Position numbers and translations under genes: made by a program. Positions 1 through 9,974 of a DNA stretch of 64,000 bases are shown piece by piece (the stretch's first letter is position 1; each line of letters opens with the position of its first letter). The notes beneath the pieces are model-generated. The model was not told where the DNA came from, did not search any database, and saw only the letters and a program-made list of their open reading frames with translations. The DNA comes from JAMQPK01 sp963761975 (GTDB lineage Bacteria; Acidobacteriota; Vicinamibacteria; Vicinamibacterales; JAMQPK01): NCBI GenBank assembly GCA_963761975.1, contig CAVXIR010000002.1, positions 2,356,001-2,420,000 on the forward strand, in the 5' to 3' direction.

Positions 1-432
1 GTCTATTTTCGCGATGACGGCGACGTCTTTCTTCCGATTCGAGCGAGCTGCTCCTACCCGGGTCTCTTTCAGCCGGTCCGCCTGAACGGCCGTGTCCTGG
101 TCGATGGCGCAATGAGCGTCGAAGTGCCTGCCCGGCTGGCGCGTGAACTGGGGGCCACTCACGTGATTTCGGTGCACCTGCCGGCAGGTGCGTGTGTGCG
201 GCCTCCCACCGACATTTTCAAAGTCGTTCGCCGCTGCTTCCAGATCATGCAAGAGCGCAACGAGGATGGCTGGCGGCAGGCGACCGATCTAGTTATCGCT
301 CCCGATCTCCGCAATATCGAATGGGATGGATTCGACTCCGGGGCGGCGCTCGTGAAAGCCGGCGAGGCCGCCGCGCTGGCGGCGTTACCGTCGATTCAGT
401 CCTGGTTCTCAGGCTACGAGATCGGGGCTTAA
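1..432 (+). CDS. Patatin-like phospholipase family protein, C-terminal part (5' cut by window edge)
   Basis: The frame is open from base 1 to a TAA stop at 430-432, so the N-terminus with the expected GXSXG nucleophile lies outside the window. The visible 143 residues include the block RASCSYPGLFQPV followed by LVDGAMS. This matches the second conserved region of bacterial patatin-like (RssA/YchK-type) lipid acyl hydrolases, in which the Asp of the DGA motif is the dyad partner of the serine. A following stretch rich in hydrophobic strands and helices is usual for the family. Substrate cannot be judged. The next gene starts 53 bases downstream on the same strand. Confidence 0.8.
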   Translation, partial: VYFRDDGDVFLPIRASCSYPGLFQPVRLNGRVLVDGAMSVEVPARLARELGATHVISVHLPAGACVRPPTDIFKVVRRCFQIMQERNEDGWRQATDLVIAPDLRNIEWDGFDSGAALVKAGEAAALAALPSIQSWFSGYEIGA

Positions 433-485
433 CCTTCCGTAAAAAGTTCCATGTGCGGGGCGCGACTTCACGATAGAGTCACCCC

Positions 486-2761
486 ATGCGCCTCGCCGCC
501 GGCAGTCGACTCAGCACCTACGAGATTGTTGCTCCACTCGGCGCGGGCGGAATGGGCGAGGTGTACCGGGCCAAAGACGTGCGCCTCGGCCGCCACGTCG
601 CGCTCAAGGTGTTGCCTGAAACTCTGGCGCAAGACGCCGATCATCTTGCCCGCTTCGAGCGCGAAGCCCGCACCGTGGCTGCGCTCAACCATCCGAACAT
701 CGTCACGCTCTTCTTCGGTCGAGGATGAGAACCACATCCGGTTTCTCACCATGGAGCTCGTCGAGGGCCAGAATCTCGCCGACCTCATCACGCCGGAAGG
801 GCTACCGACCGCGCGCGTGCTCGACCTGGGCGTTGCGATCGCCGACGCGCTCGCCGCTGCGCACGAGCGAGGCGTGGTGCATCGCGACCTGAAACCCGCA
901 AACGTGATGGTGAACCGCGAGGGGCGGGTGAAGGTGCTGGACTTCGGCCTCGCCAAGCCCGCCCTCGGGAGAGACCAGAATCTTGACGCAGGCGCCGACG
1001 CTCGACGGACGGGCATTCGCGAGCGGAATGTCTGGCACGGCGCCATACATGGCGCCCGAGCAGATCAGGGCAGAAGCGGTGGACGCCCGGACCGATTTGT
1101 TTGCGCTCGGTATCGTGCTCTATGAGCTCGTCGCCGGGCGCCGGCCCTTCGCGGGGCCGACGGACCTGGCCGTGAGCGCGGCGATTCTGCACGACGCGCC
1201 GGAGTCGCTGGCTCGATTGCGAACCGACCTCCCGAACGAGCTGGAGCGCGTTATCAGCCGTGCCTCGAGAAGGATCCGCGGAAGCGCGCAGGGACGGCGG
1301 TCGAGGTGGGCAACGAGCTGCGCCGGCTCCGGCGCGCGCTCGAGCGCGACGAGGCTTCTTCCGAGAAGATCGCGTCCATCGCGGTGCTGCCCTTCGTGAA
1401 CCGCAGCCGCGACGAAGCGGACGAGTACTTCTCCGACGGCCTCGCCGACGAACTGCTCAACGTGCTGGCCAAATTCGCCGGTTGCGCGTGGCCGCGCGCA
1501 CGTCGTCGTTCCACTTCAAGGGCAAGGACACGACCATCGCCGAGGTCGGACGAGCGCTGCAGGTCGCGACGGTGCTCGAGGGCAGCGTCCGCAAGTCCGG
1601 GACTCGCGTGCGCATTTCGGTGCAGCTCGTGAAGGTCGAGGATGGCTACCACCTGTGGTCCGAGACCTACGACCGGACGCTGGACGACGTTTTTGCGGTC
1701 CAGGATGACATCGCGCAGGCCGTGGTGAAAGAACTGCGTGTGACGCTGCTCGGCGAGGCGGCCGATTCCGACGCGAGCCGCGAGGCGAAGGCGGAAGTGG
1801 CCCGCGCGGCGCAGGGACGCGCCACAGCCCCAGAGGCTCACAGGCTCTTCCTCCTCGCCCGGCATCTCCACGATCGAGGCAGCCGAGAGGATCACTTCAA
1901 AGCGGTCGAGTATCTGAACGCGGCGCTGGCGATCGATCGGCAGTTCGCTCTCGCGTGGGCACATCTCGCTCAGGCTTACTCGAGAATGGCAGACATGGGC
2001 TGGACGTCGGTGGCAGAAGGCTATGCGCTAGCGCGGGAAGCGGCCGTGCGAAGTCTCACCCTCGAGCCGAATCTCGCCGAGGGGCATGCGCAACTCGGGT
2101 GGATTCGATTCGCTCACGACTGGGACTGGCGGGGCGCGGAGTCCGCATACGCCCGCGCGCTGCAGTTGGCGCCGGGAGACTCGGCGATCCTTCGGAGAAC
2201 CGGCGTGCTCGCGTCGACGATGGGGCGTCTCGAGGAGGCGATTGAGCTGACCCGCAGAGCCATGGAGCAGGACCCACTGAGTGCGAGTGCTTACACCGCT
2301 CACGGGCGAATTCTAGTGCAAGCCGGAAGATACGCGGAGGCGGAAGGGACCTATCGCAAGACACTGGAGCTCGCTCCCTGGAAGTCCAACGTGCCCGCAT
2401 TTCTGGCACTCGCGACGTCGTGGCAGCGACGCCACGAGGGGGCCATTGCCGAAGCCATGCGCGAGCCGCACGACCTTTGGCGGCTTTGGGCCCTGGCGAT
2501 CGTGTATCAGGTCGCTGGTCATACCAAGGAATCGGAAACCGCCCTCCAGGAGCTGAGCGACAAATACGCCGAGGGTGGCGCGTATCAGATTTCGGAGGCT
2601 TATGCGATGCGCGAGGAGGTGGACGCGGCGTTCGCGTGGCTCGAGCGCGCGCATGTGCAGCGGGACGGCGGGCTGATCGAGGTGAAAGTCAGCCCGTATC
2701 TCCGATCCCTGCACAGCGATGGGCGGTGGGCGGAGTTTCTGGAGAAATGGGACTCCGCTGA
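486..2761 (+). pseudogene. Ser/Thr protein kinase with TPR tail, broken by about five frameshifts
   Basis: Pieces in three frames assemble into one familiar acidobacterial protein of about 755 residues. In order they are: glycine loop GAGGMGEVYRAKD, VALK lysine, VHRDLKPANV catalytic loop, DFG, the APE segment (GTAPYMAPEQ), then an adenylate-cyclase-like FlgO/TolB-type domain starting IASIAVLPFVNRS, then TPR repeats from about 1840 to 2700. No transmembrane segment is evident between kinase and tail. The reading frame changes near 713, 979, 1259, 1473 and 2747. The changes at 1473 and 2747 are each repaired by adding one A to a short A run; the last gives the usual ending EKMGLR. ATG 486 is the natural start. 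Either a decayed gene or a locally error-rich assembly; substrate unknown. Confidence 0.85.
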
Positions 2762-2762
2762 T

Positions 2763-3386
2763 TCACTTGGCCGCGAAGCAGTAGATCAGGCCAGCCCCAC
2801 CGGTCGCTACCAGATTCTCCTGCGAGCAGCCCTTGGACGGGTGGGCCGAGTTCCAGGGCGATCCAGGTTTGCCGAACGTGAGTCGATCGTGATGCCCCAC
2901 CAACGCGTTGTGCTCGCCCGCGTTGCTCGTCCAATTCTGGCAGGTCGTGGTGGTGGCCTGGCCCTCCACCGTCGAACCGGTCAGGATGTCGTGCCGGTTG
3001 GGCGCGCCCTGCGCGTTGATCGGGCGCCCCTGCTCGTCGAGCGCGGTGTCGTTGTTAATGTTGGCCTTGTCGGAGTGAAGCTCCGCGACATTTGATGCGA
3101 TGAGCACCCCCTTGGCGTTGTGCCAAGGCCCTGCACCAACCCGATCGCGGGCATGAACGTCGGGATTGCTGGTGCTGAGATACGCGCGCCACGTGCGGTT
3201 CGCCGCGCCAGCCTTCGCGGCGAGCGACTGACAGAGCTTGTCAGCCCCGTCCACTCCTCCGAGGTTCCCGCCATTTCCCGATCCGGTGCTGCTCACGAAG
3301 AAGCTCATGGGTTGATTTTGCGCGAACATCGGCGCGGTGACCGCCGCACCGAGCGCCAGCACGAAAAGCATCAGCGTCTTTCGCAT
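2763..3386 (-). CDS. Secreted lectin-like (endostatin-fold type) protein
   Basis: A 207-residue protein beginning MRKTLMLFVLALGAAV with a clear signal peptide and a cleavage region around MFAQNQP. ATG 3386 is chosen because GGAGG precedes it at good spacing; an ATG five codons upstream overlaps that Shine-Dalgarno sequence. The mature part has SFFVSSTGSGNGGNLGG near its start, a Cys-containing GADKLCQSL segment, RTWRAYLS, and a C-terminal NSAHPSKGCSQ block. This resembles small exported proteins usually annotated as lectin in Acidobacteria and Alphaproteobacteria. Ligand unknown. It converges on the broken kinase gene, 1 base apart. Confidence 0.7.
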   Translation of the reverse strand: MRKTLMLFVLALGAAVTAPMFAQNQPMSFFVSSTGSGNGGNLGGVDGADKLCQSLAAKAGAANRTWRAYLSTSNPDVHARDRVGAGPWHNAKGVLIASNVAELHSDKANINNDTALDEQGRPINAQGAPNRHDILTGSTVEGQATTTTCQNWTSNAGEHNALVGHHDRLTFGKPGSPWNSAHPSKGCSQENLVATGGAGLIYCFAAK

Positions 3387-3431
3387 TGATTCGTCCTCCA
3401 TCCTTCGATGGACCTATTCTAGCGGGACTTT

Positions 3432-3498
3432 CATCGTCCATCGTCTGGAACGCAATCAACCATTGACGATGGACGATCGACGATGGACGATGGACGAC
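3432..3498. repeat. Heptamer palindrome, GATGGAC/GATCGAC word family (locus A)
   Basis: Left arm is two CATCGTC units; right arm is a run of GACGATG/GACGATC units, the reverse complement of the left. The period is seven. It sits between the divergent lectin-like and PadR genes. The same word family recurs at 7572-7622 and, inside pheT, at 23063-23150. Confidence 0.8.
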
Positions 3499-3563
3499 TC
3501 CGCGTCCTCTTGCTTACCGAGGGGAAGTCGGATATCCTTCCACTCGGAAACCGAGATGAAGCC

Positions 3564-3899
3564 ATGAGCCGCCCTGTCGATCTGGTGCAAGGCACGCTGG
3601 ACCTGCTGATCCTCAAGATTCTCGCCCTCGAATCACTTCACGGGTGGGCCGTCAGTCAACGGTTGAAACAAATCTCCGGCGACGTCCTTCAAGTGAGCGA
3701 CGGCTCGCTCTATCCCGCGCTGCACAAGCTCGAGCAGGAAGGCTGGATTGCCGCCGAGTGGCGACCGAGCGAGAACAATCGCCGCGCCAAGTTTTATTCA
3801 CTGACGCGCGTCGGCCGAAGGCAGCTGCAGAAGGAGAGCGCATCCTGGCAGCGCCTTTCCGGGGCGATCTCTCTCGTTGTGGCGCTTCCGGAGACGTGA
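3564..3899 (+). CDS. PadR family transcriptional regulator
   Basis: A 111-residue winged-helix protein. ATG 3564 gives the canonical N-terminus SRPVDLVQGTLDLLILK; the longer open frame upstream would translate the heptamer repeat and is rejected. The helix-turn-helix and wing are visible as LHGWAVSQRLKQIS, VSDGSLYPALHKLEQEGW and the NNRRAKFYSLT wing. PadR proteins typically repress membrane-protein or export genes. The stop at 3899 is one base before the start of the ADOP permease gene, so the two are translationally linked, an arrangement widespread in Acidobacteria. The ligand is unknown. Confidence 0.93.
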   Translation: MSRPVDLVQGTLDLLILKILALESLHGWAVSQRLKQISGDVLQVSDGSLYPALHKLEQEGWIAAEWRPSENNRRAKFYSLTRVGRRQLQKESASWQRLSGAISLVVALPET

Positions 3900-3900
3900 G

Positions 3901-6651
3901 ATGAACTTCGGCAACTGGCGCCACGTACTGCGGCTCCGTCTTCGATCGTTGTTTCGGTCGAACACGGTCGATCGCGAGCTCGATGAGGAGCTGCGGTACC
4001 ACATCGATCGCCAGATCGAGCTCAACGTCGCCCGCGGCATGCATCCTCGTGAAGCACGTGACGCAGCATTGCGCGCCATGGGCGGCGTCGAACAGCACAA
4101 GGAGGTCTGCCGCGACGAGCGTCGTGTGGGTTTTGCCCACCACATGATCCGCGACATGCGGTATGGGTTGCGGCTTCTCGGACGAAGCCCGATCTTCACA
4201 ACCGTCGCGATCCTGTCGCTCGCGCTTGGCATCGGTGCGAACGCCGCCATCTTTCAGCTGGTCGACGCGATACGGCTGCGAAGCCTTGCGATCGTCAATC
4301 CTCACGAGCTGGTCGAAGTGCGCCCCGACGGCCCGCAGGCGTTCGGTAGCTACGACGGCATCAACTCGAAAGCCACCTACGCGCTGTGGGAGCTGATTCG
4401 CGCCCATCAGGGCGCGTTTTCGGCGACGCTTGCGTGGGGAGATGCCCAGTTCCTCGTCGGTCGCGGCGCCGAGGCACGAAGAGTACGCGGGCTCTGGGTG
4501 AGCGGCGACTTTTTCCCGGCGCTCGGCATCTCACCCGGACGTGGACGCCTGCTCGGACCCGCCGACGATCGCCCAGGATGCGGCGCCGGATCCGTCGTGA
4601 TCAGCCACGCGTTCTGGCGGACGTACATGGGCGGTCGCGAGTCTGCCATCGGAAGTACGCTGACGCTCCTCGATCAACCGTTCACCGTTGTCGGCGTCGC
4701 ACCGGCTTCGTTCACGGGATTGGAAGTTGGGCAAGCGTTCGACGTGGCGCTGCCTGTCTGCTCTGCCGCGCTCCTGGACTCCCGTCTCGAGCGACGGGAT
4801 CGCTGGTGGCTGACCATCATGGGCCGACTTAAGTCGGATTGGACGATCGCCCGCGCCGACGCACATCTGGCGGCGTTGAGCCCGGGCGTCCTCGACGCCA
4901 CGATTCCGCCTGGATACGACGCCGGGCTGATCGAGGGATATCGCCGCCTCCGGTTCGGTGTGTTTCCCGCGGGTCGCGGCGTAAGCCGGCTTCGCGACAT
5001 GCATGGAACGTCGCTTTCGCTGCTCCTGGGTCTCACCGGACTGGTGCTTCTCATGACCTGCGGGAATCTCGCCACGCTCATGCTCGCGCGTGCGAGCGCC
5101 CGCGAGCGCGAGATCGCTGTGCGCGTCGCCATGGGCGCGTCGCGAGCGCGCCTCATGTCTCAGATGCTGATCGAAAGCCTCCTGGTGGCTGCAGGCGGAG
5201 CAGCCCTCGCCGTTCCGGTTGCGCTGCTCTCGGGACGAGCGCTGGTGGCATTCCTCGAGACGTCGACAAACGCGATCACGTTGAATCTGACGATCGACTG
5301 GAGGCTGGTCACGTTCGTTGGCGCAATTGCCACAGTGGCAGCAGTCCTGTTTGGACTGGTCCCGGCGCTCCGAGTGTCGGTGGTGAACCCCCTCGCCGCC
5401 ATGCGCCAGGCATCACGCGGCTTGACCGTCGATCGCCATCGCGCCCGATTTCAGCGTGGACTCGTGGTCGTGCAGGTCGCGGTGTCGCTGGTACTGGTCT
5501 TCTCAGCGTTGCTCTTCTTCCGAACGTTCCGAAACCTGGCCTCGGTCGACACTGGCTTCGAAGCGGACCGCACGTTTGCGGTCGCGTTCGCAGATCGCGC
5601 ATCCCAGGGCCTCCCCGTCGAACACAAAGTTGCGTTTCAGGAGCAGCTGACGAGCGAGATCCGCTCACTGCCAGGCGTGGCTGGAGCCGCCTCGTCCACC
5701 CACGTTCCATTGAGCGGAGATATGTGGTCTCATTTCTTTCGCGTGACGGGTGTCGCGGGTAACAAACGCAAGGCGTCGCGATTCGCGTACGTCAGCCCAG
5801 GGTACTTCGACACGCTGAAAATCCCTGTACGATCGGGCCGTGACTTCGACAATCTGGACAATGCGCGCTCCCGACGCGTCATGCTGGTCAACGAAAGCTT
5901 CGTTCGCAGTCATCTCGACGGACTGAATCCAATCGGCACGACGCTTCGCACCGTGGCAGAAGCGGGTTTCCCAGAGACGACCTACGAAGTCATCGGCGTG
6001 GTTGGCGACACCAGGTACGCGGATCTCCGAGAAGAGGATTGCTGGTGTGATAGGGCTGGAGGGTCGATGGCACCGATTGCGTACGTGCCGATCGCGCAGA
6101 ATCCCAGTCCGTATGCGTGGGCTCCGGTGATCGTCCGCTCCAGTACGTCATCGGCCGGAATCACCTCCTCGATCGGGCAGCGGGTCCAACGCCTCAATCC
6201 AGCGATCGCGATCCAGTTTGTCGAGTTGAAGACTCGAATTCGCGAGCGCCTCGTCGGCGAACAGATGATCGCGTGGCTCGCGGGGGCCTTTGGCATTCTC
6301 GCAACGGCGCTCGTCGCGGTCGGCTTGTACGGCATCATCGCCTATCTCGCCGCAAGTCGCAGACACGAGATCGGCATACGCCTGTCGCTCGGCTCGACGC
6401 GCATGCAGATCGTGGGGCTGGTACTTCGCGACAATCTGTGGCTGTTGGGCGCCGGACTCGTGATGGGTTTGCCCCTCGCTGTCGCCGCAATGCGCGGTGC
6501 GGGCGCGCTGTTGTTCGGCCTTACGCCAACGGATGTTCCAACCGTGCTGGGAGCCACGTGTTTGCTCGCGTCAGCGGGCGTGCTTGCCGGCGCTTTTCCT
6601 GCCTGGCGCGCGGCGCGGATCCGTCCCGACGTCGCGCTTCGCTGCGACTGA
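3901..6651 (+). CDS. ADOP-type (MacB/FtsX-like) ABC permease
   Basis: A 916-residue protein starting MNFGNWRHVLRLRLRS. ATG 3901 follows the PadR stop by one base. Residues 1-90 form the cytoplasmic helper domain typical of ADOP (acidobacterial duplicated orphan permease) proteins, with DEELRYHIDRQIE and the REARDAALRAMGG segment. A first transmembrane helix (FTTVAILSLALGIGANAAIF) is followed by a MacB-like periplasmic domain, an FtsX block with AREREIAVRVAMGASRARL, a second periplasmic domain, and a C-terminal FtsX block with RRHEIGIRLSLGSTRMQI. No ATPase gene is adjacent, as usual for this orphan family. Role inferred as mechanotransmission or export; substrate unknown. Confidence 0.92.
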   Translation: MNFGNWRHVLRLRLRSLFRSNTVDRELDEELRYHIDRQIELNVARGMHPREARDAALRAMGGVEQHKEVCRDERRVGFAHHMIRDMRYGLRLLGRSPIFTTVAILSLALGIGANAAIFQLVDAIRLRSLAIVNPHELVEVRPDGPQAFGSYDGINSKATYALWELIRAHQGAFSATLAWGDAQFLVGRGAEARRVRGLWVSGDFFPALGISPGRGRLLGPADDRPGCGAGSVVISHAFWRTYMGGRESAIGSTLTLLDQPFTVVGVAPASFTGLEVGQAFDVALPVCSAALLDSRLERRDRWWLTIMGRLKSDWTIARADAHLAALSPGVLDATIPPGYDAGLIEGYRRLRFGVFPAGRGVSRLRDMHGTSLSLLLGLTGLVLLMTCGNLATLMLARASAREREIAVRVAMGASRARLMSQMLIESLLVAAGGAALAVPVALLSGRALVAFLETSTNAITLNLTIDWRLVTFVGAIATVAAVLFGLVPALRVSVVNPLAAMRQASRGLTVDRHRARFQRGLVVVQVAVSLVLVFSALLFFRTFRNLASVDTGFEADRTFAVAFADRASQGLPVEHKVAFQEQLTSEIRSLPGVAGAASSTHVPLSGDMWSHFFRVTGVAGNKRKASRFAYVSPGYFDTLKIPVRSGRDFDNLDNARSRRVMLVNESFVRSHLDGLNPIGTTLRTVAEAGFPETTYEVIGVVGDTRYADLREEDCWCDRAGGSMAPIAYVPIAQNPSPYAWAPVIVRSSTSSAGITSSIGQRVQRLNPAIAIQFVELKTRIRERLVGEQMIAWLAGAFGILATALVAVGLYGIIAYLAASRRHEIGIRLSLGSTRMQIVGLVLRDNLWLLGAGLVMGLPLAVAAMRGAGALLFGLTPTDVPTVLGATCLLASAGVLAGAFPAWRAARIRPDVALRCD

Positions 6652-6709
6652 GTGGAAACTGAAGCATCCGATCGCGGATCGTCCAGTGTTATATTCAGCT
6701 ACGGTGCGG

Positions 6710-7027
6710 ATGACGTGGGTGCGACGATGTGGCGTCGTCGTGTTCTGGCTCGGGATTCTGGCGTGCGATCATCAACTGACGTCGCCGCGAAGCGCGCGTA
6801 CTCTCGAGGCGTTCGAACCCCATCTTACCCGGCAGTTGACGCCCGCCGGTGCCCTCAGACAATTCGGCGCGCCCGATGAAGAAACGGGGAGCGGGCTTCG
6901 CATCTACGTCTACCGTCTCGATGGGAACCGCGAGCTCTGGCTCGGGTTTCCGGGAGATTTCCCCATTACGTATGCGAAGGTGAAAGCCGCCGACGGGACG
7001 ATCACCGATCTGGAGCTTCGGCCCTGA
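6710..7027 (+). CDS. Small predicted lipoprotein, unknown function
   Basis: A 105-residue protein from ATG 6710 with a short basic N-terminus, a hydrophobic run and a lipobox-like ILAC, so Cys 19 may be lipidated. The rest contains AGALRQFGAPDEETGSG and a compact C-terminal segment with FPITYAKVKAADGTITDLEL, suggestive of a small SmpA/BamE-like or beta-lactamase-inhibitor-protein-like fold, but I do not recognise the family with certainty. A TATATT box lies 14 bases upstream of the start (6690-6695). It follows the ADOP permease by 58 bases. Confidence 0.6.
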   Translation: MTWVRRCGVVVFWLGILACDHQLTSPRSARTLEAFEPHLTRQLTPAGALRQFGAPDEETGSGLRIYVYRLDGNRELWLGFPGDFPITYAKVKAADGTITDLELRP

Positions 7028-7042
7028 AGACGCGCCGCTGCC

Positions 7043-7279
7043 TCAGTCGTTCGTCGGCTTGCTGTTACGCTCCGACTTAGGCCGATTTGTCCGCGACTTG
7101 ACGCGCTGAACCGCTGCATGTTCCTTGCAGATCGCTGCGAAGAGCCCGATATCTCGTACCACCGCAACCATGTGCTCGGCGACATTGGAGCAGCCGGGAC
7201 AGTCGCAAAGGTATGGGACGAGCGTTTGCGCCCGCCCATTTGAAGCTCGCCCGCCCGATTTGATCGTCACCTGCGGCAT
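7043..7279 (-). CDS. Small Cys/His protein, putative zinc-binding
   Basis: A 78-residue protein starting MPQVTIKSGG at ATG 7279, chosen because GAGGTG lies just upstream; GTG 7285 is an alternative. The centre has the pattern CDCPGCSNVAEH followed by an ICKEHA motif about 20 residues later, which looks like a structural zinc site. The C-terminus is basic (KSRTNRPKSERNSKP). No named family is recognised. It converges on the lipoprotein gene with a 15-base gap. Confidence 0.55.
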   Translation of the reverse strand: MPQVTIKSGGRASNGRAQTLVPYLCDCPGCSNVAEHMVAVVRDIGLFAAICKEHAAVQRVKSRTNRPKSERNSKPTND

Positions 7280-7407
7280 GCTCACACCTCACACAGTTGC
7301 ACGGGTCAGCCGGTCTCGGTCACAGGGCAAAGAGCGTCAATATGCCACCAAAACGGAAGAAGTACAAGAGTTCGTTGTTTAGGTGTGGTTGATGCGGAAA
7401 AACCTAC

Positions 7408-7548
7408 TGGTTCCACGGGTTCCTGTTACACGTTCCCGTTCGCGGTGGCGCCACGATGACCGTGCGCGCTTTTTAAGAAAAAGATGGCGTACTGAATCCG
7501 CCGCCCACCACGAACGCGGAACCCCTGGAACAGGAACGCGGAACCAGC
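7408..7548. repeat. Imperfect palindrome of GGAACnn-type words (locus B)
   Basis: Left arm 7408-7445 carries GGTTCC/GTTCC words at about 7-9 bp spacing; right arm 7506-7548 carries GGAAC/GAACGCG words and is its imperfect reverse complement. A smaller CTTTTT/AAAAAG inverted repeat sits at the centre near 7470-7483. Confidence 0.7.
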
Positions 7549-7571
7549 GGACTACAGCATTCTGAAAACCG

Positions 7572-7622
7572 CGATTTCGATCGTCCATCGATCGACGATC
7601 GACGATGGACGATCGACGATGA
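7572..7622. repeat. Heptamer palindrome, GATCGAC/GATGGAC word family (locus C)
   Basis: GATCGTC then CATCGATC on the left and GACGATC, GACGATG, GACGATC units on the right. Same word family as 3432-3498 and the insertion in pheT. Confidence 0.75.
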
Positions 7623-7720
7623 GCGACGGTCAAACGAAACGACAGGACGACGGTGACCGATCGCGCATCGATCAGAGTGGTCGGCGGACCGGTGGAGCCA
7701 AGCTAACTACCCGGTTTACC

Positions 7721-7749
7721 TTGACTTACGTCGATCGTGTCCCGATAAT
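7721..7749 (+). promoter_or_regulatory. Sigma-70 type promoter for the lytic transglycosylase gene
   Basis: TTGACT at 7721-7726 and GATAAT at 7744-7749 are separated by 17 bp. The predicted transcription start falls at about 7756-7757, directly on the GTG start codon at 7757, implying a leaderless transcript. Confidence 0.65.
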
Positions 7750-7756
7750 CGATGAC

Positions 7757-9953
7757 GTGAGGGACTCCCCCCTCAGGGGCTTGCTCATCGGGGTCGGCAT
7801 CGTCGGCATGCTGGTTCTGACCGATCCAGAGTTGCCGCGTGCCGATCGTCCGCCCGACAGCGTTCCGGGCTCGCCGGCACCGACGATTCATCCTCCCGTG
7901 GCGCGCGAGGCGTTCCGGTTGTGGATGGCGCCGTCGGCATCCGATCGGACGAGGGCTGCCGCGAATCCGGCGCTCATTCATCTGCAGGCGGCGCTCCGCC
8001 TCTACGCCGACGAAAAATACGAACAGGCGCTCAGTCGCTTTTCCGCCGCTGCAGTGCCCAACTCGCCTCTGCGCGCGCACGCGTCTTACTATGCCGGTGT
8101 CTCGGAGCTGCGCCTCCGCCGCTTCGAGGCTGCGCGGCGCCGATTCGCAGATCTGAAGGGCACCGAAGGGTTCGTCGGCGAAGCGGCTGCGCTTGGAGAA
8201 GCGGAAGCCGCTCAGGAACTGGGCGAGTTTGGAGACGCGGCGAAGATCTACGAAGACATTCTCGAGGGCAAGGCAGTTGACGCGCCGGCGATCTGGCTCA
8301 GCCTTGCCAATGCTGCTTTGAGCGCCGGCGATCGAACGCGCGCGGCCGAGGCATTCCTTCGTTTGTACTATGAATTTCCTCTCAGCGAGCACGCTGTCCA
8401 GGCCGAAGAAGCGCTGCAAACCCTGCCGGAGGCGCAGCCGATCGCTGCAAGGAACTCCCGCTATAAGCTCGAAATGGGCCGTGGTGAACGCCTGTTTGGT
8501 TCACGTCGATATCCCGAGGCGCGCAACAGCTTCCTCCGGCTCAAGCCCCATGCGACTGATGGCGACGACGCGGAGCTCGTGACGCTTCGCCTCGCCGAGA
8601 TCGAGTACTTTCAGGGCCGCCACAGTAACGCGCGCGAGTCTCTTCGCGAGTTCCTGACGAGCGGTTCCAGACAGGCCGAGGCGCGGTTCTTCTATTTGAT
8701 GTCGCAGCAGGCCTTGCGAAACTACGAGACATTCGAGCAACTCGTTCGCGCGCTCGAGAAGGACTTCGCGGAGAGTACCTGGGCTGAAGAAGCGCTCAAC
8801 AACCTCGCCACGTTCTACATTCAGCAGGATCGCGACGACGACGCCGATGCCGTCCTGCGACAGATGTACGAGCGGTTTCCGCGCGGCCGCTACGCCGAAC
8901 GCGCAGCGTGGAAAACCGGCTGGGCGGCGTATCGCAGGGGCGACATGAGCGATGCCGTCCGATCTTTCGAAACCGCTGCGACGAGCTTTCCGCGTTCGGA
9001 CTATCGCCCCGCATGGCTGTACCTGGTCCGGCCGGGCGCGCGCGGCCATGGGTGACGGTCCGGGTGCGACAGCGCGCTATCAGTTGACGATTGCCGACTA
9101 TCACAATTCGTACTATGGCCGGCTCGCCGAAAAGATTCTGGAGAAACAGGGGGCCTCGCGTGGCGCCAGCAACCTCGTGTTTGCCCAGCAACCGGCCCAA
9201 CTGGCCGGCGAGGACGACTATTTCCCTCCGACCGAAGAAACGATTCGAACGTTGCTGGCGCTGGGCTTGTACGAGCCCGCCGTAAAGGAACTGGAGTTTG
9301 CCCGCGCCAAGTGGGGAGACACGCCGGGAATCACTGCCACGATGGCCTGGGCCAACAAGCAACTGGCGACATCGGTGTCGGGCACGGAGCAGTTCGCGCT
9401 CGCGCGAGGGTCGATTACGCTGATGAAGCGAGCGTATCCGCAGTTCATGGCGAGCGGCGGCGACCAGTTGCCGAGGGAAATCCTGACGACTATTTTCCCG
9501 ATGAGCTATTGGGATCTGATCAAGAAGTACTCCGCACAGAACGAACTCGATCCGTTTCTCGTGGCCGCGTTGATGGCGCAGGAATCGACCTTCGTGCCCG
9601 ACATCAAATCGCATGCAGGGGCGTACGGGCTGATGCAGGTGATGCCGACGACGGGACGGCAGTACGCGCGAAAGTTGAAGCTGCCGTACTCGCTGCGCCT
9701 GCTGACGACGCCGGAGCCGAACATTCGGATGGGCACGATGTACTTCGCCGACAAGATTCGTCAGTTCGGGAGCGTGCACCTCGCGCTGGCGAGCTACAAC
9801 GCGGGCGAAACACCGGTCCGCCGATGGATGAGCGAGTTTCCCGATCTTCCGCAGGACGAGTTCATCGACAATATTCCCTATCCGGAGACGCAGCAGTATG
9901 TGAAGCGTCTGCTAGGCACCGCTGAGGACTACCGCCGGTTATACGGCCAGTGA
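7757..9953 (+). CDS. Soluble lytic murein transglycosylase with TPR-like repeats (one frameshift)
   Basis: About 731 residues. GTG 7757 gives an N-terminal anchor (LRGLLIGVGIVGMLVLT), placing the protein in the periplasm. Residues about 70-480 are alpha-helical TPR-type repeats, as in the superhelical part of Slt70. The C-terminal SLT domain has the catalytic Glu in MAQESTF, then HAGAYGLMQVMP and ALASYNAGE, hallmark motifs of family 1 lytic transglycosylases, which cleave peptidoglycan to 1,6-anhydro products. The frame shifts near 9021: removing one C restores RPAWLYWSGRARAAMGD. The break may be an assembly indel, because both halves are otherwise well conserved. A sigma-70 promoter sits immediately upstream. 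Confidence 0.88.
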
Positions 9954-9974
9954 GCCGCGTCCTGCCGACTCGGA

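Larger units (their letters stand above)
7286..7720. other. Intergenic stretch holding two repeat elements
   Basis: No convincing gene is seen. The stretch carries a 141-bp imperfect palindrome (7408-7548) and a heptamer palindrome (7572-7622). A 16-codon open frame at 7342-7392 (MPPKRKKYKSSLFRCG) ends at TGA just before CGKTYW, and is not called a gene. Confidence 0.6.

Noticed and set aside
7342..7392. 16-codon basic ORF MPPKRKKYKSSLFRCG
   Set aside because: No ribosome-binding site, very short, and ends at a TGA before similar-looking sequence; kept only as a low-interest finding.
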